Notes: a model not told the origin generated them from the letters alone. 26,380 bases of DNA from Anaerolineae bacterium (GCA_016929205.1 JAFGJF010000484.1:1-26380), one strand, 5' to 3'; positions 1 to 7,385 are shown, numbered from the stretch's first letter. Numbers and translations: made by a program.

Positions 1-476
1 AGCGCGCGCGCGAGCGCCACTCGCTGGCGCTCTCCGCCCGACAACTCTGTTGGCCGATGTCCGGCCCGGTCGATCAATCCCACCTGCTTCAGTGCCTGGA
101 GTGCCGGTGTCCTGGCATCCTGAATTCGTCCGCGATAAAGCAGTGGCAGCATCACATTTTCCAACGCGCTGAATCGAGATAGCAGATTAAAGGTCTGGAA
201 AACAAAGCCTATGCGCCGATTGCGCACCGCAGCGCGTTCGTCGTGAGCAAGCCTGCTGACGTCTCGCCCTTCCAGCCGGTAGGTACCCGCGGTCGGCGTA
301 TCCAGACAATCCAAAAGGTGCATCAAGGTCGACTTGCCACTGCCTGAAGCGCCCATCAGCGCCCAGAATGCACCTTCCGGCACGCGCAGGTTCACACCGC
401 GCAAGGCATTCACGGTCGTGCTGCCAAGCTGGTACACCTTGGTCAGCCCTTCCGCTTCGATGATCCAGTCACTCAC
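1..476 (-). CDS. ABC transporter ATP-binding protein, MacB/LolD-like (partial, C-terminus outside window)
   Basis: ATPase subunit expected to pair with a FtsX/MacB-type permease and to power the membrane-fusion protein encoded just upstream, at the cytoplasmic face of the membrane. The 158 visible residues contain a Walker A GASGSGKST (residues 42-50), the Q-loop glutamine in VFQTFNLL (Q94) and the signature LSGGE (145-149) followed by RQRVALARA; Walker B and the switch His lie beyond base 1. The signature continues with GERQR where many relatives have GQQQR, a minor variant. The GTG start at 476-474 overlaps the TGA stop (475-473) of the membrane-fusion gene, so the two are translationally coupled. 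A permease gene is expected to the left of the window. Family assignment is firm; the substrate (drug, peptide or lipid) cannot be read from the sequence. Confidence 0.93.
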   Translation of the reverse strand, partial: MSDWIIEAEGLTKVYQLGSTTVNALRGVNLRVPEGAFWALMGASGSGKSTLMHLLDCLDTPTAGTYRLEGRDVSRLAHDERAAVRNRRIGFVFQTFNLLSRFSALENVMLPLLYRGRIQDARTPALQALKQVGLIDRAGHRPTELSGGERQRVALARA

Positions 477-1966
477 TCTCCCAGCACCTCGTCTCCGAGA
501 TCAAGGCCGTCCAAAATCTCGACATAGACATCGCCCCTCAACCCGACGTGCACGGTGTGTGTTTCCACCTGGCCCGCTGCCCATACTCTGACCTGTCCCG
601 TTCCATCCGAACGAGTCCGCACCAAGGCGCGAGGCAAACGCAGCACGTTTGTCTTCCGGGCGATGACGATCGACGCATCCACAGTCATCCCCGGAAGCAG
701 TCCTTGCGGCAGCTTACCGTCTGGCACAAGGTAGACGTGATACAGGGGGCGGTCTTGGCCGTGCACGCGCTGAGGGACAATGCGCGTCACCGATCCCTGA
801 ATCAATGCATCCGGCTGGGCATCAAAAAAGAGCTCTGCTGGCTGCCCTACCTGGATCACCGGCACGTCCTCTTCAATGACCGTCGTCTGCGCTTCAACTG
901 CGGCAGGATCGGTCAGCAAAACCAGTCCTGTTCCGGGCGAGACGGCATCGCCGACACGCGCCCAAACCTCCAGCACGACACCGTCTATGGGTGAAACAAT
1001 GTCGGCATCGCCTAATAAGGTCTGTAAATGGTTCAATTCCTGTTGAATTTGTTTTACCCGATCTGACAGAAGCGGATCCACGCCGTCGTTCAACTGGAGC
1101 AGTCGCTGCTGCACTCGCTGCACCTCGATCGCCGGCAACGGATCCTCATGATCTTGCAGCCTCGCCTGTTCTGCCTTGTTTTCAGCGATCGCCAGACGCT
1201 GCAAATTGAGATCGTGCTGGTACGTCGCCTGCGCGGCATTTGCTTGATCGTGACGCGCTTGAGCTATTGTCAATCCCTGTTCGGCCTGTAAAAGTGCGTG
1301 GGCATACTCGTCACGGATCACCTGCGGTTCCCAGGGACGATCCAGCGCTTCTTTGTAGGCCATCTGTGCGCGAGCCAGGGCATCCTCGGCCTGGGCCAAA
1401 TCGATGCCAGCAATGGTGACTCGGGCAGCGTATTCTGCTGCCTGCGCCTGCAAACGAGCTTGTTGTTCCTGTACCATTGATAATGTTCGCTCTGCGCGCG
1501 CAAGCGCATCCGCATGATCGGCTTTGGCAACTGCGGATCTGGCCTGCGCGGCAGCCAGATCCAGTTCCAGTTGGGCGATCTGGTCGATTCGAGCCTTTTC
1601 CGCTGCGGTCAAGGCGAGTCGTGCCGAATCGAGTTCGCTTTCCGCCTGCACGATTTGCCACAGCAGGTCATCCACCTGCAAGCGGGCGATCACCTCGCCG
1701 GCAGTGACGACATCACCGGGGCGCACGTCAAGCTCGGCTACCCAACCGCCGACTTGGGCCCCCAAAGCAACAGTCCGCACATCAACCAACATGCCTGGCG
1801 CGATGACCGTCTGCTGCACATCACCTTGAGTCACGCTTACCGTAACCGGAGACTCGATTTCGACAAGATCTGCCTGCTCGCGCACGCTGCGCAGTCCCAG
1901 ATAACCTGCGCCACCGATCAGCACAACAGCCAATGCAACCACCCCAACAATCATCCAACGTTTCAT
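473..1966 (-). CDS. HlyD/MacA-type membrane-fusion (adaptor) protein
   Basis: Extracytoplasmic adaptor of a tripartite-type efflux ABC system, 497 aa. Residues 5-25 form one N-terminal membrane anchor. A biotinyl-lipoyl half follows (about 45-95; VGGWVAELDVRPGDVVTAGE), then a very long Ala/Gln/Glu-rich coiled-coil hairpin (about 100-320), the second lipoyl half (IVSPIDGVVLEVWARVGD, about 328-350), a beta-barrel (about 360-430) and a C-terminal membrane-proximal domain. The ATG follows GGGAG at suitable spacing, and the stop overlaps the GTG of the ATPase gene, giving a two-gene (or longer) operon. Its promoter carries tandem repeats likely bound by the neighbouring response regulator. If the host is monoderm, as most Chloroflexota are thought to be, the adaptor probably works without a TolC channel; that is inference. 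Confidence 0.92.
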   Translation of the reverse strand: MKRWMIVGVVALAVVLIGGAGYLGLRSVREQADLVEIESPVTVSVTQGDVQQTVIAPGMLVDVRTVALGAQVGGWVAELDVRPGDVVTAGEVIARLQVDDLLWQIVQAESELDSARLALTAAEKARIDQIAQLELDLAAAQARSAVAKADHADALARAERTLSMVQEQQARLQAQAAEYAARVTIAGIDLAQAEDALARAQMAYKEALDRPWEPQVIRDEYAHALLQAEQGLTIAQARHDQANAAQATYQHDLNLQRLAIAENKAEQARLQDHEDPLPAIEVQRVQQRLLQLNDGVDPLLSDRVKQIQQELNHLQTLLGDADIVSPIDGVVLEVWARVGDAVSPGTGLVLLTDPAAVEAQTTVIEEDVPVIQVGQPAELFFDAQPDALIQGSVTRIVPQRVHGQDRPLYHVYLVPDGKLPQGLLPGMTVDASIVIARKTNVLRLPRALVRTRSDGTGQVRVWAAGQVETHTVHVGLRGDVYVEILDGLDLGDEVLGE

Positions 1967-2008
1967 CGAACTCCCATCACCAAGAGCTGTCTTGCAATAG
2001 ATAGTTCG

Positions 2009-2053
2009 AGTATATCATCTGTACATTTCAAAGCGATTAAGACGAAATTAAGA
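2009..2053 (-). promoter_or_regulatory. Efflux operon promoter with response-regulator direct repeats
   Basis: On the minus strand TCTTAAT occurs twice (2053-2047 and 2042-2036), start to start 11 bp. The second copy ends 21 nt upstream of a -10 hexamer TATACT (2014-2009), with no good -35 box in between. This is the layout of OmpR/PhoB-type activator sites replacing the -35 element. The start codon of the membrane-fusion gene is 43 nt further on. The repeats and hexamer are seen directly; regulator identity is inferred from the adjacent OmpR-family gene. Confidence 0.6.
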
Positions 2054-2070
2054 TTTCATAACCGGCACAC

Positions 2071-2102
2071 AAAAACCTTCCTCAAAACGGACTTGAGGAA
2101 GG
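2071..2102 (-). terminator. Rho-independent terminator of the response-regulator gene
   Basis: Perfect 10-bp stem (CCTTCCTCAA at 2076-2085 and TTGAGGAAGG at 2093-2102) with a 7-nt loop. Read on the minus strand it is followed directly by five T residues. It lies about 42 bp after the TAA of the response-regulator gene and upstream of the efflux promoter, so it separates the two transcripts. Confidence 0.85.
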
Positions 2103-2144
2103 CCGATTCTGTACAAGTAAATTCGTCCGCACGCTGGCAGTGGA

Positions 2145-2858
2145 TTACACCACGAGGCGATAGCCAATGCCAGGGACAGTGAGGATCAGGGAAGGGCGGC
2201 TGGGATCCACCTCGAGCTTTTCGCGCAAATGACGTATATGCACGTTGACTGTACGCTCGCTCTCGATATCTGCATCGTAACCCCACACGGCATCGACGAT
2301 TTGAGCACGACTCAATGCCTGTCCAGGATGCCGAGCCAGATAGACCAGCAGGCGAAACTCGGTCGGGGTGAGGCCGATCGTTTGATTATCTCGTTTCACA
2401 ATTCCCCGGTCGCGATCAATGATCAGATCTTGAATGGCAAGCAGATTGGCACTGGATGAAGACAGATCCCCATACGCGCGCCGCAGTTGCGCACGGATAC
2501 GGGAAAGCAACTCGCGCAAGCTGTAAGGCTTGGTCACATAGTCGTCTGCGCCCATTTCCAGCCCGAGCACCTTGTCGATCTCTTCGCGGCGCGCCGTCAA
2601 CATCACGATTGGCTGGCGCAGGCCCAGTTGGCGGATCTGGCGGCACACGTCCAGGCCGGACAGATCAGGAAGGCGAAGATCGAGGAGAATCAGGTGCGGA
2701 CGATGCTCGCAGGCATAGGCCACACCCGCCGAACCCGTGCTTACCCAGGCTACGGCATACCCCTCGCGCTCCAGCCCGGCTTGCAGGCTTGTAGCGACAG
2801 CAGCGTCATCTTCGATGACAAGGATGCAAATAGATTGGCCAACAACTATATCCGACAT
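2145..2858 (-). CDS. OmpR/PhoB-family two-component response regulator
   Basis: DNA-binding response regulator, 237 aa, normal family length. The receiver domain (about 10-125) has the acidic pair E16/D17/D18, phospho-acceptor D60 in LLDLRLPD, T87 and K109 in DYVTKPY. The C-terminal winged helix (about 140-235) carries LTPTEFRLLVYLARHPG, the recognition segment SERTVNVHIRHLREKLE and the terminal wing PGIGYRLV. No histidine kinase gene is visible in the window. It has its own promoter (2910-2938) and terminator, and lies immediately upstream of the efflux operon, whose promoter has direct repeats of the spacing this family binds. The likely role is control of that operon, possibly in response to an envelope-active compound; the signal is unknown. 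Confidence 0.95.
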   Translation of the reverse strand: MSDIVVGQSICILVIEDDAAVATSLQAGLEREGYAVAWVSTGSAGVAYACEHRPHLILLDLRLPDLSGLDVCRQIRQLGLRQPIVMLTARREEIDKVLGLEMGADDYVTKPYSLRELLSRIRAQLRRAYGDLSSSSANLLAIQDLIIDRDRGIVKRDNQTIGLTPTEFRLLVYLARHPGQALSRAQIVDAVWGYDADIESERTVNVHIRHLREKLEVDPSRPSLILTVPGIGYRLVV

Positions 2859-2909
2859 TCGAGCCTGACAGGTCCTTTACGATGAATCAAACCGGCGGGA
2901 CATTCGTTT

Positions 2910-2938
2910 ATCTTATCACATACCGTTTCTTTGTCCAA
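2910..2938 (-). promoter_or_regulatory. Promoter of the response-regulator gene
   Basis: Minus-strand TTGGAC (2938-2933), 17-bp spacer, TAAGAT (2915-2910), about 50 bp before the ATG. Good match to the sigma70 consensus; no operator was recognised. Confidence 0.6.
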
Positions 2939-2960
2939 ACGCCGAATCACTTTGGGCCAG

Positions 2961-3872
2961 CTATCCCGTCTTTGAAGAGTACGTCAAGAGCTGGCGCACA
3001 AGCAAGACATCTTTTGCCGTCACGTCCAGATCGGTAAAAGCATCAAAAGGAATGTATCGCCCTTCGCGCCTTTCCGACGTACGCATGTATTCGTGCTGAT
3101 CGCTACCTGGCACAAAGGTGACGCCCTCTTGCTGCATCATATGGTAGCCAGCCCACAACATCTGCAACGGCGCGGGCAAATTCAAGCCGCGTATCCGTGA
3201 ATCGGTACCGCCGTTGATTTCTATCGGTACCTCACACGCGTTACAGGCACGGCCAAATGCACGCACGTCAAAGCCAAAGAACCGATTCACCTCCTGGTCA
3301 GAGAAAGCGTTTGGGGGACGCGGTGCGATAGCCGTCACCCAGGGTTCGATCGGTCGTTTGACCAGGCGTTTGTCGACCGCTGTGCGAAAGGGATGGGCCA
3401 CAAAGACCGGCCTGCCCGTACGCTCGCGCAGGGTGGCGATATCGTGCACCCGGCGGATCTTGACGTCCGTATCCGCAGAGATCGACGTTCCATCGGTGGG
3501 CAAACTGATCAAAAAGTAATCGGACACGTCGACAACCCGCTGCGGAATGGAAGACAGATCGATCCGCGGTCCGGCGTGAATTTCCGGTCCGAAAAAGAGG
3601 CACAGCGTAGGAAACTGGGGGCGCAGCCGATCGATATCGGCGCGATACGTTTCCAGCCCGGCCACACTTTGCTCGTACAACGGCGGCGTTAGGGCGGAGG
3701 AAAGTGGCACGCCGATGTACTTTTCCAGGTGATCGGTCAGGCCAAGGATACGCCGTCCCGTCATCACTGCGTGTTCCAGGTAGCCTTCCAATGTCGTACC
3801 GGACTGTCGTTCTTGCCCGGCGTGATAATGTAGATCGATCGTGTGAATATAGAGCGTCTCTAACGATATCAC
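2961..3872 (-). CDS. PHP-domain metal-dependent phosphoesterase (histidinol-phosphatase-like)
   Basis: 303 aa member of the PHP superfamily, whose members hydrolyse phosphoesters with a tri-metal site. Metal-binding motifs are visible in order: HYH (H15, H17), GLTDH (D47, H48), the Glu of FFGPEIHAG, the His of FVAHPFR and the late SDxH of GSDQHE. The start is GTG at 3872 because GGGAG lies 5-9 nt upstream and no ATG precedes the first metal motif. It is the last gene of an operon after a histidine-phosphatase and a TIM-barrel isomerase, with a 49-bp gap to the isomerase. A role on a sugar phosphate fits the neighbours. HisK-type histidinol-phosphate phosphatase is the alternative, since the his operon in this window shows no dedicated phosphatase. 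The substrate is not determined. Confidence 0.85.
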   Translation of the reverse strand: MISLETLYIHTIDLHYHAGQERQSGTTLEGYLEHAVMTGRRILGLTDHLEKYIGVPLSSALTPPLYEQSVAGLETYRADIDRLRPQFPTLCLFFGPEIHAGPRIDLSSIPQRVVDVSDYFLISLPTDGTSISADTDVKIRRVHDIATLRERTGRPVFVAHPFRTAVDKRLVKRPIEPWVTAIAPRPPNAFSDQEVNRFFGFDVRAFGRACNACEVPIEINGGTDSRIRGLNLPAPLQMLWAGYHMMQQEGVTFVPGSDQHEYMRTSERREGRYIPFDAFTDLDVTAKDVLLVRQLLTYSSKTG

Positions 3873-3909
3873 GTTCTCTCCCGTCTCTTTACACGTTCAA
3901 AGTGCCATA

Positions 3910-3925
3910 ATAATCTATAGATTAT
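3910..3925. repeat. 16-bp perfect AT-rich palindrome at the isomerase stop codon
   Basis: ATAATCTATAGATTAT is fully self-complementary. It contains the TAA stop of the upstream isomerase gene (3924-3922) and lies 38 bp before the GTG of the PHP gene. It may be an internal operator or a processing site; no T-tract supports termination. Confidence 0.5.
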
Positions 3926-4755
3926 GAGTTGGTTTCATACGCAACCAACCATTCGGCCACGTGGCATGCCAGCCGCGATTGCAGCGCGCGTAAAGGCAGG
4001 TTGGCGTGACGCTCGCCGGGAATTTCTAGATTAAACAAACCATCGTAGCCCACCTGGCGAAATGCTTTCATCACCGCCAACCAGTCGATCTTGGCATTGC
4101 CCGGCGTACGATGCTGATCGCCAGAACCATCGTTGTCGGAAATGTGAGTGGCGATCAGATACGGCGCAAACTCGCAAACCGTTGCCGGCAAATCCAATCC
4201 GACGACATTGGCATGTGACGTGTCGAACGTGATTCCGATCGCCGGATGATCGATCTCGGAGATCAAATCCAGCAATTCATACGGCGAGCCAAAGCAACGT
4301 ACCAGATTTTCGAGACCAATGCGCAATCCGCGCTCCCCTGCCAGGTCGCCAAGATAGCGAAAAGCAGTGACGTTAAGCGACCAGTTGCGATCTCGTTCGA
4401 TGCGCGTCGTGACTTTTTGCCGCCCGCCTGGATGGATGACGACGTTCTTTACACCCATCTTGGCCGCGATATCGATATGGCAGGCCAATCTTGCGATGTC
4501 TTGTTGTCGTTTGTCCTTGTCAGACGCGGCAACATCCGCCTGCAAAAGCGCGTGCGCCTGAGGCATCGCCAAATTGAGATCGTGCACACACTGCCCAACC
4601 TGCGCAATACACTCATCGGGAGATGTGCTGGTCTCGATCATCACCAGGTGTTCGGTAGAAGCCTCGAATGCCGTCCACCCGTGTCCATGTAAAATGCACA
4701 AGGCTTCGTGTAGAGGCTTTTCTGCATACATTCCGGTCCAAATAGCGGGTTGCAT
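3922..4755 (-). CDS. Sugar phosphate isomerase/epimerase (xylose isomerase-like TIM barrel)
   Basis: 277 aa enzyme of the AP-endonuclease-2/xylose-isomerase-like superfamily, which isomerises or epimerises sugars and cyclitols with divalent metal. Metal-site motifs visible: HPGGR, GLENL (Glu), ITFDTSH (Asp, His), ATHISDNDG (His) and the late LEIPG (Glu). An in-frame ATG at 4779 is possible, but the ATG at 4755 is preceded by AGGGGGA at good spacing and starts the fold (MQPAIWTGMY), so it was chosen. It starts 26 bp after the phosphatase gene in the same operon. It shares a signature (H-x-SD-x-DG...QH...PG...DW) with the divergent gene at 5639-6460, so the two are paralogues. The substrate is unknown. 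Confidence 0.9.
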   Translation of the reverse strand: MQPAIWTGMYAEKPLHEALCILHGHGWTAFEASTEHLVMIETSTSPDECIAQVGQCVHDLNLAMPQAHALLQADVAASDKDKRQQDIARLACHIDIAAKMGVKNVVIHPGGRQKVTTRIERDRNWSLNVTAFRYLGDLAGERGLRIGLENLVRCFGSPYELLDLISEIDHPAIGITFDTSHANVVGLDLPATVCEFAPYLIATHISDNDGSGDQHRTPGNAKIDWLAVMKAFRQVGYDGLFNLEIPGERHANLPLRALQSRLACHVAEWLVAYETNS

Positions 4756-4781
4756 GAGTCCCCCTTGTTTTGCCGTCATCG

Positions 4782-5462
4782 TCAGACCTCTGCTTTGCGG
4801 GTTCTGTGGGTCGGTGGCGCGAGTAACGTTGATCCCAGATGCGACAGATCGTTGATTGCCAGCGCTTTGAGATGCGCAAACCCGTCATGTTCGACCATCT
4901 CGAGACGTGTCACACCAGAAGGATGGATATGTAGCGACACAAAGACCATCGGCAGCGCCCAATGCAAAATATCGGCTAGCAGGGTCAGAATGACGCCTTT
5001 GTGACAAAACAGGGCAACTCGCTTGTTCGATCCATGTTCAACCCGGTATCCGTGTCCTTGACGGTCGTACCCGTACGATCGTAGCAAGTCGTTGAACCCT
5101 TCCCGCACGCGTTCAAACTGCTCGCGCCCTTCGGGCATTGCACCATCCGGCTCGAACCAATCATGTTGCATGCCCGGTGTATCATCTCTCAGAAACATAT
5201 CGCCTGGCGCTTCCCACAAATACACTGGTCCGCGCTTGATCCCTCGTTCGCGCAGCCAATCAAGTGTAATCGGCGTCACGTCTTTTAATTGAGCCGTCCA
5301 CGCGCACGTCTCCTGCGCTCGTCCCAATGGGCTGACATAGAGAGCATCGATCGGCACGCTGGATAGCGCGTTGGCAAGCTGCCTGGCTTCATCGACCCCG
5401 CGTTCGGTCAGACTATCATTCGCATAGTCCGGGTCACCGTGACGAATTAGTAAAACTTCCAT
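4782..5462 (-). CDS. Histidine phosphatase family protein (phosphoglycerate mutase-like)
   Basis: 226 aa enzyme of the histidine phosphatase superfamily, which transfers phosphate through a phospho-His intermediate. The catalytic RHG motif is at residues 7-9 (MEVLLIRHG), followed by the conserved LTERG and the SPLGRAQET arginine segment. The second catalytic His is in FCHKGVI, where a Lys separates His from Gly instead of the usual HG. The reading frame opens at 5525, but the ATG at 5462 is preceded by GAGGGA with 8-nt spacing and begins right before the catalytic beta strand. A hexamer TATAAT (5511-5506) lies upstream. First gene of the operon phosphatase-isomerase-PHP. Most likely a small-molecule phosphatase and not a glycolytic mutase. 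Confidence 0.9.
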   Translation of the reverse strand: MEVLLIRHGDPDYANDSLTERGVDEARQLANALSSVPIDALYVSPLGRAQETCAWTAQLKDVTPITLDWLRERGIKRGPVYLWEAPGDMFLRDDTPGMQHDWFEPDGAMPEGREQFERVREGFNDLLRSYGYDRQGHGYRVEHGSNKRVALFCHKGVILTLLADILHWALPMVFVSLHIHPSGVTRLEMVEHDGFAHLKALAINDLSHLGSTLLAPPTHRTRKAEV

Positions 5463-5505
5463 TTCTTCAATCCCTCGCACTTGTATTGCAGAACCCAAAG
5501 TGATT

Positions 5506-5511
5506 ATTATA
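5506..5511 (-). promoter_or_regulatory. -10 element of the phosphatase-isomerase-PHP operon
   Basis: Minus-strand TATAAT 43 nt upstream of the ATG at 5462. No convincing -35 hexamer is found at 16-18 bp spacing, so an activator may be needed. It is divergent from the promoter at 5556-5584, with about 45 bp between the two -10 ends. Confidence 0.45.
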
Positions 5512-5555
5512 ACACATAACCACACGACAGCGAATTCAAGTCGGATCCAACAAGC

Positions 5556-5584
5556 TTGGCGTTATGGGATTCTGGCGCTATAAT
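5556..5584 (+). promoter_or_regulatory. Promoter of the divergent isomerase gene
   Basis: TTGGCG (5556-5561), 17-bp spacer, TATAAT (5579-5584). A possible upstream ATG at 5564 lies inside this promoter, so translation must start downstream, at 5639. Confidence 0.75.
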
Positions 5585-5638
5585 AGCCAATGCCAACACT
5601 TGGACCGGGCACGCTACGTCCACCAAAGGAGTTGCCAT

Positions 5639-6460
5639 ATGTTTCATCCCGAGCTCGGCATTTCACTACACATGCTGTCAACAAACCTGACCAATGATCT
5701 GGTACAAGCCATCATCCACTCACGCATCGCCACACTCGAAGTCAGCGCCCGGCTGTTTACAGATGACCAGCAAAGACAGGGCAACTTGTCTCTGCTGCAA
5801 ACGATGATCCGAGACAGTCGCATCCGCATTCCCACCATCCATGCCCTTTTCGGACAAACGGTCGATCTGTCTTCGTTCGATACGCGGATCCACCAGAACG
5901 CAATGGCTGCCGTTCGCGCCGCCATCGATCTGGCCATGGACCTCGAAGCGTCAATTGTTGTCGTCCACGCCAGCGCGGAGCCAATCTCCTCGTCAGAACG
6001 ACCGGATCGGTTGGCACAAACCCGGATGGCACTGATCGACATTGAGAAATGGAGTCGCGAGGCCGGCAAACAAATTGCGATCGAACTGCTGCCCAGAACG
6101 TGTCTGGGCAATACAGTGGAGGCGCTTTTTACGCTGCTGGAGGAATTCGACAAAGCCATCTTGGGCGTGTGTTTGGATACCAATCACCTGATGGATCGTC
6201 CGCAAACTCTGGCCCAGACCGTACACGACCTGGGCGACAGATTGCTGACTCTGCACCTTTCCGATTACGACGGCGTCGACGAGCAGCACGCTCTGCCCGG
6301 CCAAGGCGTGCTCGACTGGGCAGCGTTTATGCAAGCTTTGCGAGACATCGGTTACGCCGGTCCCTTTAACTATGAATGCCGGATCGCCGGCGCGACCGTA
6401 CGGGAGCGTATTGATACCCTAGAACAGAACTTTGACTGGATCAGTGCATTGAACCGTTAG
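5639..6460 (+). CDS. Sugar phosphate isomerase/epimerase, paralogue of the 3922-4755 gene
   Basis: 273 aa TIM-barrel isomerase of the xylose-isomerase-like superfamily. Metal-site motifs: VVVHASA (His), IAIELLPR (Glu), VCLDTNH (Asp, His), TLHLSDYDG (His) and the late YECRIAG (Glu). The ATG at 5639 has AAGGAG 7 nt upstream and follows the promoter by about 55 bp. Compared with the operon copy it keeps the block LSDYDG...EQH-LPGQGVLDW but is otherwise diverged, so a different substrate or step is likely. It ends convergently, overlapping the stop of the small membrane gene by 3 bp. The divergent arrangement with the phosphatase operon suggests shared regulation of one pathway. Confidence 0.9.
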   Translation: MFHPELGISLHMLSTNLTNDLVQAIIHSRIATLEVSARLFTDDQQRQGNLSLLQTMIRDSRIRIPTIHALFGQTVDLSSFDTRIHQNAMAAVRAAIDLAMDLEASIVVVHASAEPISSSERPDRLAQTRMALIDIEKWSREAGKQIAIELLPRTCLGNTVEALFTLLEEFDKAILGVCLDTNHLMDRPQTLAQTVHDLGDRLLTLHLSDYDGVDEQHALPGQGVLDWAAFMQALRDIGYAGPFNYECRIAGATVRERIDTLEQNFDWISALNR

Positions 6461-6705
6461 CACAAGAATTGCAGTGGAAAGATTGCCAACAGCGCCCAAC
6501 TTGTTAACAGTGCGCCGCTCGACGCAAAAATCCAGCCTTGCCGGTATGACCCGGCGACCAGTGCGGGCACGCCGAGAATCGCCGGAAAAGCGGGCAGAAT
6601 CAGGGTCACAGTGACAAGATCAAGACCTTGGCTTGCTATGCCGATCTGCCAGATTGAGAGCAAAACCAACACAAGTCCACTTCCGCCAAGAGTCCGCCGT
6701 CGCAT
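6457..6705 (-). CDS. Small hydrophobic membrane protein of unknown function
   Basis: 82 aa from the chosen ATG (MRRRTLGGSG), which is preceded by AAAGGG about 10 nt upstream; the frame is open from 6780. After a basic N-terminus there are three hydrophobic stretches (about 9-26, 31-50 and 56-78), consistent with two or three membrane helices and a cytoplasmic N-terminus by the positive-inside rule. The TAA stop overlaps the end of the convergent isomerase gene. No family is recognised. The hydropathy pattern and ribosome binding site favour a real gene, but its small size leaves doubt. Confidence 0.55.
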   Translation of the reverse strand: MRRRTLGGSGLVLVLLSIWQIGIASQGLDLVTVTLILPAFPAILGVPALVAGSYRQGWIFASSGALLTSWALLAIFPLQFLC

Positions 6706-6928
6706 AGCGTGTTTCCCTTTCTGCCAGGCCAACTTGACACAAAAGAACATTTGTGCTAAAACGGAAAGCATTCGGGCCAAAAAAGACCTGTCCTTTCGTT
6801 ACGGAGCCGGCTGGCGCAATAGCTATGGTTTTTCTGTTCTGCCAATCTATGATAAAATAAGCACCTGTTCAAGAGCAACCGCAATTGCCAAGTGCGTAAA
6901 AAGATTCAAATACACGGAGGAATACTTG

Positions 6929-7345
6929 ATGAGTCGTGTCATCAATACGACAAGCGTGGGTCAGGAACGCAACCAACTTCGGCGTACGATCGCCGAAGCA
7001 CTTCGCCGCATGATGCTCAAACCAAAATTCGACCAGGAAAGCCAGGACCTCGCGTCCCTGATTGTGTTTTCTCTTCGCCGCCTCGAGCAAGGGGTTGAGC
7101 AAACGGCGTCAGCATGGGAAAACAGAAACTATTTTCTCAAAGCAGATCGATTTCGCCGTGAGTGGGAGTGGCTAGAGGAAACGTCTTTTGCGCTGGAAAC
7201 GGCTCTTTTGCTGGGGCAGTTTGACAAGGTGCCGCCAATTCTGGGCAGCTTGATTCCCAGATTTTCCGATATGACCATCGGCCGTTATACGCGATCTCCA
7301 GAATTGTGGAGTGGGTGCTACCAGCGCCTTGCCCGGGGCAATTGA
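6929..7345 (+). CDS. Hypothetical soluble helical protein
   Basis: 138 aa. The frame opens at 6611, but the ATG at 6929 has GGAGG (6916-6920) at ideal spacing, so MSRVINTTSVGQ is taken as the N-terminus. The composition is mostly helical and charged: an Arg-rich segment (RRTIAEALRRMMLKPKF), a central helix (LASLIVFSLRRLEQG) and a Trp/Glu-rich stretch (FRREWEWLEETSFALETALLLGQF) resembling proteins that pack as helical bundles. No membrane segment, signal peptide, Cys pair or catalytic motif is seen. Possible -10 TAAAAT lies at 6853-6858. The gene ends 19 bp before the DnaA-box pair. Function is unknown; a lineage-specific conserved protein is likely. Confidence 0.75.
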   Translation: MSRVINTTSVGQERNQLRRTIAEALRRMMLKPKFDQESQDLASLIVFSLRRLEQGVEQTASAWENRNYFLKADRFRREWEWLEETSFALETALLLGQFDKVPPILGSLIPRFSDMTIGRYTRSPELWSGCYQRLARGN

Positions 7346-7353
7346 GGCACCAC

Positions 7354-7385
7354 ACATCCACAGGTTATCCACACCTTGTGGATAA
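7354..7385. promoter_or_regulatory. DnaA-box cluster (two perfect boxes in inverted orientation, one degenerate)
   Basis: TTATCCACA (7365-7373) and its complement TGTGGATAA (7377-7385) face each other across 3 bp; both match the bacterial DnaA box TTATNCACA exactly. ACATCCACA (7354-7362) matches 7 of 9 positions and starts 11 bp upstream of the first perfect box. The pair could also fold as a 10-bp hairpin, but no T-tract follows, so termination is less likely. Confidence 0.6.

Noticed and set aside
12..32. GC-rich hairpin at the left edge
   Set aside because: It falls inside the ABC signature codons (GERQRVALARA) and is explained by Arg/Ala codon choice; no T-tract.
1514..2182. Plus-strand open frame of 222 codons
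   Set aside because: It is antisense to the membrane-fusion gene and continues through its promoter and a terminator; no family motif and no good ribosome binding site.
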